A stretch of DNA of 63,590 nucleotides from a virus. The position numbers and the translations under genes were made by a program. Below the pieces are notes generated by a model that saw only the letters and a list, made by a program, of their open reading frames with translations, was not told where the DNA came from and ran no database searches. Of the stretch, positions 46,453 to 55,468 are shown piece after piece (positions within the stretch are counted from its first letter, which is position 1; each line of letters begins with the position of its first letter). The stretch is from IMG/VR virus record IMGVR_UViG_3300014501_000004, positions 1 to 63,590 of that record. One strand, 5' to 3'.

Positions 46453-46941
46453 TTACGATCCTATCGAGAGGTCGATTCCGACAGCATAAATGTCAGCCGT
46501 CGCAGGCACGCCCTGCGGCGTCGTCAGCGAGAAGATGATCTGACTGGTCGGCAGCAACGCGGTCGAAAATCGCGCCGACAAAGCAAACGCCGTCAGCGTC
46601 GCGTTCAGCAACAGGTTCGCAGTCGTCAGCGCCGAGTACACCTGCCCGGCCGCCACGATGGCGCTTCCCGCTTTCGAGAACTGCGGATAAAACCCGCCGA
46701 CCGCCGTCGTCAGCGAGACCGAGGCATTGGTGATGATCAGCCCGGTAAGCTGGAAAGCAGTGATGGTATTCGGGATATTGATCGGCTGATCGCCCGTGTT
46801 GTTGAAGTCGGCGCCTTGCAGGACGGCCAGCACGCGCTGGGACGCAATCTGCGGGCCGGCGTCGGCGATCACACCGGACGTGATCCACTTCGCCAGATGA
46901 CCGGGAGTGACGTTGCCTGACTGCTGTACGGTGCCGCCCAC
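46453..46941 (-). CDS. Tail-spike-associated protein
   Basis: A 162-residue protein starting [19 protein letters not shown] from a GTG that overlaps the upstream TAG. The QSGNVTP...W..SGVI motif is shared with the spike N-terminus, so both may use it to join the same tail site. The rest is a beta-sandwich-like region ([20 protein letters not shown]). Probably an adaptor or short fibre. Confidence 0.55.
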   Translation of the reverse strand: MGGTVQQSGNVTPGHLAKWITSGVIADAGPQIASQRVLAVLQGADFNNTGDQPINIPNTITAFQLTGLIITNASVSLTTAVGGFYPQFSKAGSAIVAAGQVYSALTTANLLLNATLTAFALSARFSTALLPTSQIIFSLTTPQGVPATADIYAVGIDLSIGS

Positions 46942-47234
46942 TATTTTCTCCGAACGATCCAGTTGATGGCCAGGATGAGAATTCCGTACAGCGTCAGCGA
47001 CGTGATCTGGTACACGTCGGGTTTCGGCGTCAGGAACCAAAGGTAGAAACACGAAGCGATTGTCAGCAGGCTGAACAGGTCGGTCGCCGCCGTCAGCGCC
47101 CGCTGCGACAGCGCCTTCAGCCCGATGGTCAGCATGGCGATCGCCACGCCGTTATCGGGTGCGGGCGGAGGTTTTACCGCTTCAGTTTCCGTTCCGCCGA
47201 CTATCTCGAAGCCCGGGTTCGTCGCTGCCATCAT
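46941..47234 (-). CDS. Two-span membrane protein in the tail region
   Basis: A 97-residue protein with two membrane spans (DLFSLLTIASCFYLWFL and SLTLYGILILAINWIV). GGAG lies a few bases before the tandem ATG codons (47234 and 47231). It is unusual between structural genes; it may be a tail-site membrane factor or a lysis protein. Confidence 0.5.
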   Translation of the reverse strand: MMAATNPGFEIVGGTETEAVKPPPAPDNGVAIAMLTIGLKALSQRALTAATDLFSLLTIASCFYLWFLTPKPDVYQITSLTLYGILILAINWIVRRK

Positions 47235-47448
47235 GGTTCTCCGCGGTCGTGATCCGGTCGGCAAAATTGCCGAAATTGGGTAGTCCGTCGTCAGAGTCGT
47301 CCTTGCCGAGCCCCTTCATCTTCTGGACGTAATAGGGCACCAGCGCCTTGAAGGCGTCGATCTTGATGTCGAGGTCGGTCGCTTCGTTCCGCGCACCCTT
47401 GGCGATCTCGGTGGCGAGAGCGTCCATTTCCTCGATGAAGGCGGTCAC
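47182..47448 (-). CDS. Hypothetical protein near the ejection proteins
   Basis: An 88-residue helical, acidic protein starting MTAFIEEMDALATEIAKGAR. The last third is polar and may be disordered. It overlaps the membrane protein by about 50 bases and the next gene by four. Function unknown. Confidence 0.5.
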   Translation of the reverse strand: MTAFIEEMDALATEIAKGARNEATDLDIKIDAFKALVPYYVQKMKGLGKDDSDDGLPNFGNFADRITTAENHDGSDEPGLRDSRRNGN

Positions 47449-49571
47449 GGTCCTTGCCTCTGATCCATCGCCTCGCCTGCGGATTGCCCGCCCATAGCCC
47501 CCAGTCTAGCACTCATGCCTGCGATATTGCCAGCTTGGTCCGCTTTCGGGTTGACTCGGGGCGAAATCACGCCGCTTCGCAGCATTTTAGCGGCATCTTC
47601 AGGTACGTTCGTCGTGAACAATATTTGGGAAATTCGCTCGTTCAATTTTGGATTTTCCTTGGTATCAAGGGTTCGCATGAACGACCACGCTCCCTTGAGA
47701 ACTCCCATCATATTGCCGCTTGCCACTTGCCCGGCCATCTTGCCCATGTGCAACATGGCCTCGTCATTCGAAGCGGATTCTTCAGCAAGCCGCCCTGCTG
47801 TTGGGGACATGCCGACCATCCGCACTCCTCGATCAAACATTTGTCGTTCGGTCGTTACTGCATCCACGAAATGGTCGTAGTCAGACCTGTTCTCGAAAAC
47901 TGGACGCAACAGTTTTTCGGTCCAGTTGTTTCGCACCAGTAGTTTCGCCTCGTCGGCGTTGAAGCCTGCACGGCCAATTTTCTCGCGCATAATGTCAGCG
48001 ACGCCCATGCGAAAGAACTCACGATCGCCTGGAGACATTGTTTTTATTTCTGCAGCCATTTCTTCGGGGTTCGCTTTGAAAACGGCTTTCCCCATCTTAA
48101 CCGCATCCATAGCAGAGGAATACCCCGCCCACGTCTGGCGAGCCTTTTTATAAAGACCAGAAGTATCGGCTTGGTCGATGGCTTCGACATACGCTTTTCG
48201 TAATCCGTTGAGCGAAACGCCTTCTTCGCTTAATCGCCCGGTAATAGGATCGCGCGCAGCCGAGACCGCCGCGTCCAATCCCTTCTTCGCCATGTTAAGT
48301 AGGCGCATGTTCGGGACACCTAGTATTTTGGTGCTTCCGTCAATACCGATATCGACACCCATCTGACTCGCAGTAATAGGATGCCCTTCGGCAAGCGAAT
48401 CCCGGCTTTCCAGTTCGTAGCCTTTCTGCAACCCCTTTTTAAGATCGGGATGATCGAAGAACTGTTGCAGTCGCGGGCTCCACACGTTCTGCAACTTGTT
48501 GACTTCTTCGTAAAGCGGGCGTGACGCTGTTGTCCGCGCTTCCAAAAGCCCTTGAGTAGCCTGAAAAGCGGTCGGGCCAGATGTAACGTATTGGGAAATA
48601 TCCTGATCCAGTCGAGCGGCAGCCTGCGGGTCTCTGCCCTCTTTGCCGCGCAAAAACGCTTGCGCTACCGCACGTGAATCTCCCGGCTGCCGAGCAACGT
48701 GCCCGGCCAGCCCCTCCACGTTGCCGCCTTCGATGCCGGTGTCGAATAACGCAATCGGCTTGCTGGCGGCGTTAACGAGATCGAGTGCATCAGCCGCTGA
48801 CGGCCCGCCCGCCTTGGCATCCTGCTTGAACTGCTTGAGAATATTGACCACCGCATCTGACGTCAAATTGTCGGGATGGGTTCGTGCGAGATAACTGCCC
48901 CAGCCGGTCAGCGCGCCCGCCGCAGCGCCGCCCGCGCCGCCAATCGCACCGCCTAGCATGCTGCCGAGGCCTAACTCAGCCAGCTTCTTCTTAGCAAACT
49001 GTTCAGGATTGGATTCGGGCATCAACACGCCCGCAACGCCGCCACCCATTGTCCCGGCTGCCGTTGTCTCAGTGGCCAACTTCAGCCCCGGACTAAGCAC
49101 GCGACGTGCAAGGGGCTCGACAATTACTTCGCCAGTTTTAGCGCCGAGCCCGCCCATCAGGAAATTAGCGGGGCTCAATATCTCGCCGGTCATGCGCGCC
49201 CAATCGACATTCTTGCTACCACCGCGTTCTTTCTGGATTTGCTCCTCGCGTTCTCTGGTAAATTGATCGATCTGATCCGTTGTCGGAGGGGTATGAACAT
49301 GTTCCCCACGCGATTCGCGTTTTGCTCGTATTTTTGCATCGCCGGGAGTATCGCCCGGCAAGACGTGCGCGCCCAATTGCCCCAAGCCGATCAACGGATC
49401 TTCCATGCCGCGGCCAAATTGCTGCATCGTTGTAGTTTTATCGCGATGCTCTTCGGCGTAAGACTTCATCGCCTTGTCTACGGCAGTCATGGGGGTGCCT
49501 GCGGGGAACTCGTGTTTCACCCCGTCGGCAGTTATGATGGGTGCGTTTCCGTCGTAGACGTCATCCGCCAT
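47445..49571 (-). CDS. Large internal/ejection-type virion protein A
   Basis: A 708-residue protein with a Gly/Ala-rich, membrane-like central stretch (GLGSMLGGAIGGAGGAAAGA) flanked by long helical regions. This composition is typical of podovirus core/ejection proteins that form the trans-envelope channel. It stands in a row of three such genes and overlaps the next by eleven bases. It has no lysozyme motif. Confidence 0.65.
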   Translation of the reverse strand: MADDVYDGNAPIITADGVKHEFPAGTPMTAVDKAMKSYAEEHRDKTTTMQQFGRGMEDPLIGLGQLGAHVLPGDTPGDAKIRAKRESRGEHVHTPPTTDQIDQFTREREEQIQKERGGSKNVDWARMTGEILSPANFLMGGLGAKTGEVIVEPLARRVLSPGLKLATETTAAGTMGGGVAGVLMPESNPEQFAKKKLAELGLGSMLGGAIGGAGGAAAGALTGWGSYLARTHPDNLTSDAVVNILKQFKQDAKAGGPSAADALDLVNAASKPIALFDTGIEGGNVEGLAGHVARQPGDSRAVAQAFLRGKEGRDPQAAARLDQDISQYVTSGPTAFQATQGLLEARTTASRPLYEEVNKLQNVWSPRLQQFFDHPDLKKGLQKGYELESRDSLAEGHPITASQMGVDIGIDGSTKILGVPNMRLLNMAKKGLDAAVSAARDPITGRLSEEGVSLNGLRKAYVEAIDQADTSGLYKKARQTWAGYSSAMDAVKMGKAVFKANPEEMAAEIKTMSPGDREFFRMGVADIMREKIGRAGFNADEAKLLVRNNWTEKLLRPVFENRSDYDHFVDAVTTERQMFDRGVRMVGMSPTAGRLAEESASNDEAMLHMGKMAGQVASGNMMGVLKGAWSFMRTLDTKENPKLNERISQILFTTNVPEDAAKMLRSGVISPRVNPKADQAGNIAGMSARLGAMGGQSAGEAMDQRQGP

Positions 49572-51639
49572 CTTTTATTCTATTTCCTTCTTTGTCGTAC
49601 CTGATGGTCTGCCCCTCGAAAGACTTCGGAGTTTCCATGGTAGTGCTTATGTCTTTGGCGGAACCCATGACCATCGCGCGCACCGCGTCTGGCGACGCAA
49701 TCGCTGCTTCCATTTCCTTGTTCATGATATTAAGCACGCGCTTATAGGCTTCAGGACCATCTACCGTTCCTAACAAACTATAGGCATGCCTGCGAATATC
49801 GTCGGTCGGCACACCCGTTGGCATAATGGCGCGTGAATACTGTTGAACCAAAGCGTTGTTAGCCACCGCAAACTCTTTCAGATCCGGATCGGATGTACCG
49901 TGCTCGACCATTTGCACAAACTCATTGAACTTGACGATTTTGGTGCGCGGCACTTTATCGGAAGCATCCTGCGCGATCTTCATGAATTTTTGCGCTTCGA
50001 CCGCGGCCTGTTTGATTGCGACTGATCGAAGGGACAACGATCGTAACGCCGTGCGCGTTCCCTGATAATCAGCACTCGACAATGCTAACGTTTTTCCAAG
50101 CTGATCTGTGGATATCGTAGCAGCATTATCGACCATCTCATCATCCCAATCGGGATGTTGCTTTTTAATATCCGCTCGCGATGTCGTTTTCGCAGCTTCA
50201 ACCATGGAATCAGCAACTTCCTGCCGCACAGCAATTCGATTAGCCGGGTTAAGCCCGACCATTCCGGAATTGTCACCCGCTTTGACTTGCCCGGCAATTA
50301 CCTTGCGTGCCTTGTCGTCGAGCAAGCCTCCGGTACGAGCAGCGGCAACGCCGGTACGCGCGACATCAAATATTTTGTCCTCGCTCCAGTCGGGATGTTC
50401 TTTTCGCAATTCTTCCTTGCGCCGATTAACCTCGGCGCTATCAATCCGCGTCAAAGAACCGCGGCCTTCCTGCTGTGCAGCTTTAACGCCCTTCATTGCC
50501 TTGTCAAAAGCTTCGCTGGGGTCCATACCCGCATCGATATCCTTCTGCGCGCGCCTGCTTATTTCCTGTCCTGCCAATTTCGACTCGGTAATCATCCCTC
50601 CGGTCGTTCCGTGCACTCCGGTCAATCCCGCCTGTTGCAGCATCTTCGCGTCTTCTTCCGGAGGAGGCTCCTGCCCGTCGTGCGAGTCTCGCCAAGACTG
50701 TTTTGCAGCCTGATACATCTCGGTATTCGGCCCCTTCGGCGAGAACTGCTGATAAATATCCACGAGCCCGTCGACAAATCCCGGCTCCTTCGGACTGTGC
50801 TGGGTCCAGTAGGTGCCCATCGCCGTCTGCAATGGCGTGCCGGTTTCCTTGCCTCCCGAGAGCGCCTGATGCACTTTCGTAGCTAAAATCATCTTGTCGT
50901 GCGCTTCGTCGCCCGTGTTCGGCGGGTCGGCAACGATTGCTTTTATCGCCGCGCGTTGGAAGCTGCTATCCGTGATCGTATCGAGCGACTTCTGCATCTG
51001 CTCGGCAGCGTTTGCCCGCGCCGTCTGCAACTCGAACAATTCCTTGACCATGCCGTGCTCGGCCAGCATCAGGGTTTGCGAGTCGCCAAAGCGCGTAGCC
51101 GAGTTGCGCAGTTTTGCGGTTGCCGCCGCCTGGTCGTGATCCATCAAGCCGAGCGCGTCCTGATAAAGATCATGCTGCATCTTCCAGCGGTCGATCGCGA
51201 GCTTGGTGTTGTCCTTCCACGACTCGTGTGCGCGCTGGTAAGCCGCTTCATCGCCCGCCTTGATCGAGTTGATCGCGCCCGCCATGCCGTTGATGGCGTT
51301 TTCCATCGGCGCCTTGGTGAAAGCGGACGCCACCATGGCGAACAGGCCGCCGACGCTGCCGAAGCCTTCGATCGGGTTTTCCTCGAACTTCTTGTGTTCC
51401 TTGTCGGCGTCCCATGGCTTCAACTCGTCGTGGCCGACACCCTCGGCAGTATAAGCGCGTTCGACCCGCGCCTGATCGCGGTCCAACTGAACATCAGCCT
51501 TGCGGGTGATTGCGAAGTCTTCCGCGGTGCGCGCCCGTTGCGAGGCAACGAGGTCAGAAATAGACGACTGATCGCTACCGACGATCGAGCCGATGTCGGG
51601 CGAGGGGCTTGAAGTATCTTGCGGCTGGGTGTCAGGCAT
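49561..51639 (-). CDS. Large internal/ejection-type virion protein B
   Basis: A 692-residue protein, largely helical, with many Gln, Lys and Glu residues (DQARVERAYTAEGVGHDELK) and a short hydrophobic part GSVGGLFAMVASAFTKA. It would be packed inside the head and ejected with DNA. No enzymatic motif is visible. Position, size and composition support the call. Confidence 0.65.
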   Translation of the reverse strand: MPDTQPQDTSSPSPDIGSIVGSDQSSISDLVASQRARTAEDFAITRKADVQLDRDQARVERAYTAEGVGHDELKPWDADKEHKKFEENPIEGFGSVGGLFAMVASAFTKAPMENAINGMAGAINSIKAGDEAAYQRAHESWKDNTKLAIDRWKMQHDLYQDALGLMDHDQAAATAKLRNSATRFGDSQTLMLAEHGMVKELFELQTARANAAEQMQKSLDTITDSSFQRAAIKAIVADPPNTGDEAHDKMILATKVHQALSGGKETGTPLQTAMGTYWTQHSPKEPGFVDGLVDIYQQFSPKGPNTEMYQAAKQSWRDSHDGQEPPPEEDAKMLQQAGLTGVHGTTGGMITESKLAGQEISRRAQKDIDAGMDPSEAFDKAMKGVKAAQQEGRGSLTRIDSAEVNRRKEELRKEHPDWSEDKIFDVARTGVAAARTGGLLDDKARKVIAGQVKAGDNSGMVGLNPANRIAVRQEVADSMVEAAKTTSRADIKKQHPDWDDEMVDNAATISTDQLGKTLALSSADYQGTRTALRSLSLRSVAIKQAAVEAQKFMKIAQDASDKVPRTKIVKFNEFVQMVEHGTSDPDLKEFAVANNALVQQYSRAIMPTGVPTDDIRRHAYSLLGTVDGPEAYKRVLNIMNKEMEAAIASPDAVRAMVMGSAKDISTTMETPKSFEGQTIRYDKEGNRIKDGG

Positions 51640-51642
51640 TCA

Positions 51643-52992
51643 TCAGCCCTGACTGAGCTGAATATTGGTGCCGCCGACATTGGCGTTGGTCTTCCCGTTC
51701 AACGCCGCCGCCAGCGTGGCGATGGCCTTGCCGGTGTTCGCCGCCTGCGTCGTGTCGTTGGCCACCAGCGCCTGATAAAGCTGCCCGGAGAGCCCGGCCG
51801 CGCTCTGGCCGGCGCTGACGAGGCTGGAGCCGGACGAGAACAGCTGCGAGGCCACCTGCGAGATCATCTGCGGCTCGGAAGCATCGATCTTGGCCAATGT
51901 CGTGGCGAGCGCGGTATTCTTGGTCGGGTCGGTCGGCAGGCCCTGCGCCGCGGCGTTGGCAATTGCCGAGGTTTTTGCGTCCGCGATGGCCTGCTGCACT
52001 TGCGTCATATACTGAGGTGGCAGCGTGCCGCTGGTCAAATACTGCTGCAACGCCTCGCCGGAAGCCACCATATTATTCGAGTTGGCGGTCGCGGTCGCGG
52101 CGTCAGCGGACAGCGCTTTCTGGTTGGCCGTATCCTGCGTACCTTTATAGATATTGTACCCGAGCCCGGCGGCACCAAGAGCGACGGGAATCGGGTTCTT
52201 GGTCAGAGAATCGATAGCGCCGGAACCGGCGTTGCCAAGCAGGCTGCTGATCGAGGTGCTGCCGGATGCTGCGCCGGTTCCCGTCGCGCTGCCGCCGCCT
52301 GCCACATTGGCGGCCCCGCCCGCCGCGGTTGGATCGACACCCGTAGCCGGAGCCACACCTGCGGGAGCCGAGACGGATGGCGCACCGGCAGCTGCCGGCT
52401 GCGCCGCCGAACCCGCAATCGGGGTAGTTCCGGTGTTGAATACCGAGTTGGGGTTCCCGGTAACCGCCGTGGTCCCCGGACCGACAGACGGATTGAACCC
52501 GGTTGTTCCGGTCGCCCCAACTAACGCATTGAGCGGGCTTTCCGGGCTTACGATCCCGCTAATGCCGCTGGCAAGGCCGGAAGAAGCTGCCTGACTGGCC
52601 GCAACATCCGCCCCGCTGGCCGCCGCACCCGTGCCCAGCAGCTGTCCGCCTGTGCTGGCAGCGCCGCCCAGAAGCGATGCATCCGGAGCAGCCAGGAACG
52701 ACCCCGCCGTGTCCAGAGCCGTGCCGCCGGTCCCGACCAGTGAGCTGATCCCTGTTCCGGCGCCCGCAGCCAAGCCTGTACCTTCGAGGCCAGTAGCACC
52801 GCCCGCAAGGCCAGCCCCCGTGCCCACGAGATCAGCCAGCCCGCCAGCTCCTGCACCAGCACCGCCGACAGCCGAACCCAATCCAGCCCCGGCTTCCCCG
52901 AGGCCAGCCCCAAGGTCAGCCCCTCCCGCTTCGGCAGCCGGGGCGATAAGATCCCCAAGCCATGAAAGTCCTGCGGCGACGACATCACCCAC
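51643..52992 (-). CDS. Gly/Ala-rich internal virion protein C
   Basis: A 449-residue protein. The first 280 residues are almost wholly Gly, Ala, Ser and Thr. The last 150 are helical (LQQYLTSGTLPPQYMTQVQQ). Such proteins form part of the ejection apparatus in podoviruses. Low complexity makes homology hard to judge by eye. Confidence 0.6.
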   Translation of the reverse strand: MGDVVAAGLSWLGDLIAPAAEAGGADLGAGLGEAGAGLGSAVGGAGAGAGGLADLVGTGAGLAGGATGLEGTGLAAGAGTGISSLVGTGGTALDTAGSFLAAPDASLLGGAASTGGQLLGTGAAASGADVAASQAASSGLASGISGIVSPESPLNALVGATGTTGFNPSVGPGTTAVTGNPNSVFNTGTTPIAGSAAQPAAAGAPSVSAPAGVAPATGVDPTAAGGAANVAGGGSATGTGAASGSTSISSLLGNAGSGAIDSLTKNPIPVALGAAGLGYNIYKGTQDTANQKALSADAATATANSNNMVASGEALQQYLTSGTLPPQYMTQVQQAIADAKTSAIANAAAQGLPTDPTKNTALATTLAKIDASEPQMISQVASQLFSSGSSLVSAGQSAAGLSGQLYQALVANDTTQAANTGKAIATLAAALNGKTNANVGGTNIQLSQG

Positions 52993-53002
52993 GGCCTATC
53001 TC

Positions 53003-53449
53003 CTACAAGACGATTGTATACACCAGATCGTGTAAAACGCCACCCAGCCGCTCGAACAGCACCCCGTGATCCTGCCCCGCCTTGGTCCGGAAAGTAACGG
53101 TATGTGCTCCCTTTTCTTTCATCGCCGCCTTGACCTTCTTGAGCATATTGTAACCAGTCCAGCCCTTGCGATATTCGGGAAGCAGGAAGTGAATATCCTC
53201 GGTCGCGCGCATCAGCTTCCGGTAATGCAGATCATTGGACAAAAACATCACGATGTACCCAACCAACCTGCTTTCGTCCCGTGCCGTCATCACCCACAGC
53301 TTGCCGGTTGCTTCCAACCGGTCATAGGCTTCGAAGTCGGGGTCGAGCACCTGCACTTCCTTGAACTGAGCGATCTCCTCGTAATGCCTGCGCACCACCT
53401 CCATGTTCGCCCAGAGTGCGCCGATATTTTCCACCGCGAATTCGGCCAT
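53003..53449 (-). CDS. GNAT-family acetyltransferase
   Basis: A 148-residue protein. LVGYIVMFLSNDLHYRKLMR followed by IHFLLPEYRKGWTGYNML is the acetyl-CoA-binding segment of GNAT enzymes (RkGW-type loop). It lies in the late operon beside the tail genes. It may acetylate a virion or host protein. It overlaps the neighbour by one stop/start overlap. Confidence 0.72.
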   Translation of the reverse strand: MAEFAVENIGALWANMEVVRRHYEEIAQFKEVQVLDPDFEAYDRLEATGKLWVMTARDESRLVGYIVMFLSNDLHYRKLMRATEDIHFLLPEYRKGWTGYNMLKKVKAAMKEKGAHTVTFRTKAGQDHGVLFERLGGVLHDLVYTIVL

Positions 53450-53916
53450 CACAACCTCGCATGCGTGACCTTGGTGTCGAACAGCCGGCCCAGCCGCTCC
53501 TCGATCTTGGACTTCGGCACATCAGTGCTCTCGCAGACGATGATGCGCTCGGCGCGCAGCCCGTTGCCCCACGATACGGCAACGTCGTAGAAATCGGCCG
53601 CCAGCTCAGCCTGCTCCTTGTCGTTCTTGTCCTCGACCCAGACGAATCGCTCCTGGATCATCTTGCCGGGCTTCAAGCCCGGCACGTTGACGATCTGGAA
53701 CAATGCCACCGCGTGCGGCTGGTAGAGAAACAGATGCTCGTTATTGGCGATCAGCCCGCGCATCCAGCCGCCGATCCACTGCTCGCTCATGTCGGGGAAA
53801 AGCAATTGCAGACGTTTGAGCACCCAGCCGCCGTGTTGCGACAGGTCGGCAGTGGAAAACCGGCGAACGATAACGGGGACGTGCGGGGCTTGTTCAACGA
53901 GGGCTGCTTCGGTCAT
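53449..53916 (-). CDS. Possible GNAT-like partner, hypothetical
   Basis: A 155-residue protein with a strand-helix arrangement similar in order to acetyltransferases (FQIVNVPGLKPGKMIQERFV, then AERIIVCESTD). It ends in the start of the GNAT gene. It may be a divergent paralogue without a clear cofactor loop. Function unknown. Confidence 0.5.
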   Translation of the reverse strand: MTEAALVEQAPHVPVIVRRFSTADLSQHGGWVLKRLQLLFPDMSEQWIGGWMRGLIANNEHLFLYQPHAVALFQIVNVPGLKPGKMIQERFVWVEDKNDKEQAELAADFYDVAVSWGNGLRAERIIVCESTDVPKSKIEERLGRLFDTKVTHARL

Positions 53917-54258
53917 TTACCCGATCTCCAAAATATCTGCGGCTTGAAGGTGCTCGCTCGCGTTGAGAAAGACCCACCCGGCCAATTCGTTCTGATCTTT
54001 CCAGTTCACTTCCGACAAATCGAACCCGCTGATACCGAGCAACAGATTTTGTGCGTTGTGCATCTGCTGATGCTGGTACTCCCATTGCCCGACATTGTCG
54101 ACGTCTACGGGATCGAGACCATACTCCGGAAGCGAGACCGCTACCAGTTCATAAAGCCGCCGGTTGATGTCCCGGTGATGCGCCATGTGCGCGAACGCCC
54201 ACTGCGCCCGCTCGGCGTCGGTGGACGGCACGTTGTAGAGATCGGCAATCGCTGACAT
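53917..54258 (-). CDS. Hypothetical protein
   Basis: A 113-residue helical protein starting MSAIADLYNVPSTDAERAQW. It contains MAHHRDINRRLYELVAV and many polar residues, a typical small structural or connector protein of a late region. It lies directly after the tail protein. No family is recognised. Confidence 0.5.
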   Translation of the reverse strand: MSAIADLYNVPSTDAERAQWAFAHMAHHRDINRRLYELVAVSLPEYGLDPVDVDNVGQWEYQHQQMHNAQNLLLGISGFDLSEVNWKDQNELAGWVFLNASEHLQAADILEIG

Positions 54259-54259
54259 C

Positions 54260-55465
54260 TCAGCCCCCCGCCGCCGAGCAGTAGTCCACCCACCCGAGGC
54301 AGCCGATCGCAGCACCGGCCGCGCTCGATGTCCAATAGATGTTCGAGCTTTCAAGGCCCATCGGTGCAAACCATGAAGTCGTAGAACCTATGTCTTCGTT
54401 AAACGGCCACATCAATCCGTTCGAACCGGTCGGCCCGTTATTGGCGCCTCCGTAGGAGGCGTTGGGTGCAATCAAGACGTTCGAATTGGTCCCGGCCTTC
54501 CATGTGTTCGTAATCATCGTGTTGATGATCGACGCGGTTGGCGGAACAACGGTGGATATCGAGACCGCTGCCAGCGTGGGACTTGTGGCGCTGTAAGTGC
54601 CGGCAACGCCGCTCGCCATCACCGGAAGCGTCGCCGTGTTGCTGGACGCGTTGACAATGTACTGCGCGTCGCACCCTCTTTGCCGCGAACGCAACAAATT
54701 CGACGACCCGTCGCAAAACATCGCTCCGACGTAAGCATAATACGAATATCCTGCCGGCAAATTAGGAGCGCCGGCTGTCGGCGACGTCAAAGTTCCTAAT
54801 CCTGCGCCGCCCGAACCGGTAGAAATAATATAGAAATAAACCCACCCCCCAGCAGGCCGCGACTCGCCGTCCATGCCATTCGCTGTCGGCGTCACCGTGC
54901 CCGTAGTCAGGTCTACATTGTAAGCTCCGTTAGTTACGAAAACCGGAGCGCCGACCGCCGATACCATGCACGCTTGCAAGAAATTTATATTTGCACTGGT
55001 GCTAGGATTAACTGCGTCGTTAATGATTCTCAACCCGCTTACTGAAGCGTTGGCAGCCGCTGTCAAACCGGTCGCGGGCTGATACGACGACAGCACCCAC
55101 GCGCCGTTTCCTGAGTTATAAGACGCGCCGGTTGTCCATGTGACCTCGTAATACTGCCCCGACGACAGCGTGCCGGAAGTCGCCTGAGATCCAGCCGGCA
55201 CGTAGACCTGGAAAAATCCGAGCGCGAGAACTTCGAGCGTGACCGATCCCGTAGTAGCAGCCGGAGCGAGAAATCCGAACTTCAGTGGGTTGGGCAGGCC
55301 ATACCCGGTGATCGCCGGCTGGTTCGCCGCTGGCGTCAACACAATTTGATTAGTACCGGTCGCCGTGCATAACAACGTCGTCAACGCGCCAACCGCGGCG
55401 AAATTGCCGTCCAGCTGCGCCATCGAGGCGGCGGTCAGGGGGCCGAATGTGGTGGGAAGCGCCAT
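54260..55465 (-). CDS. Tail fibre-like protein
   Basis: A 401-residue protein rich in Gly, Ser, Thr and Asn with strand-rich repeats (LTPAANQPAITGYGLPNP, TGSVTLEVLALGFFQVYVP). It ends in a Cys pair, CLGWVDYC. Composition and position, next to the nozzle-like protein, suggest a fibre or receptor-binding protein. No catalytic motif is visible. Confidence 0.55.
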   Translation of the reverse strand: MALPTTFGPLTAASMAQLDGNFAAVGALTTLLCTATGTNQIVLTPAANQPAITGYGLPNPLKFGFLAPAATTGSVTLEVLALGFFQVYVPAGSQATSGTLSSGQYYEVTWTTGASYNSGNGAWVLSSYQPATGLTAAANASVSGLRIINDAVNPSTSANINFLQACMVSAVGAPVFVTNGAYNVDLTTGTVTPTANGMDGESRPAGGWVYFYIISTGSGGAGLGTLTSPTAGAPNLPAGYSYYAYVGAMFCDGSSNLLRSRQRGCDAQYIVNASSNTATLPVMASGVAGTYSATSPTLAAVSISTVVPPTASIINTMITNTWKAGTNSNVLIAPNASYGGANNGPTGSNGLMWPFNEDIGSTTSWFAPMGLESSNIYWTSSAAGAAIGCLGWVDYCSAAGG

Positions 55466-55468
55466 GCT

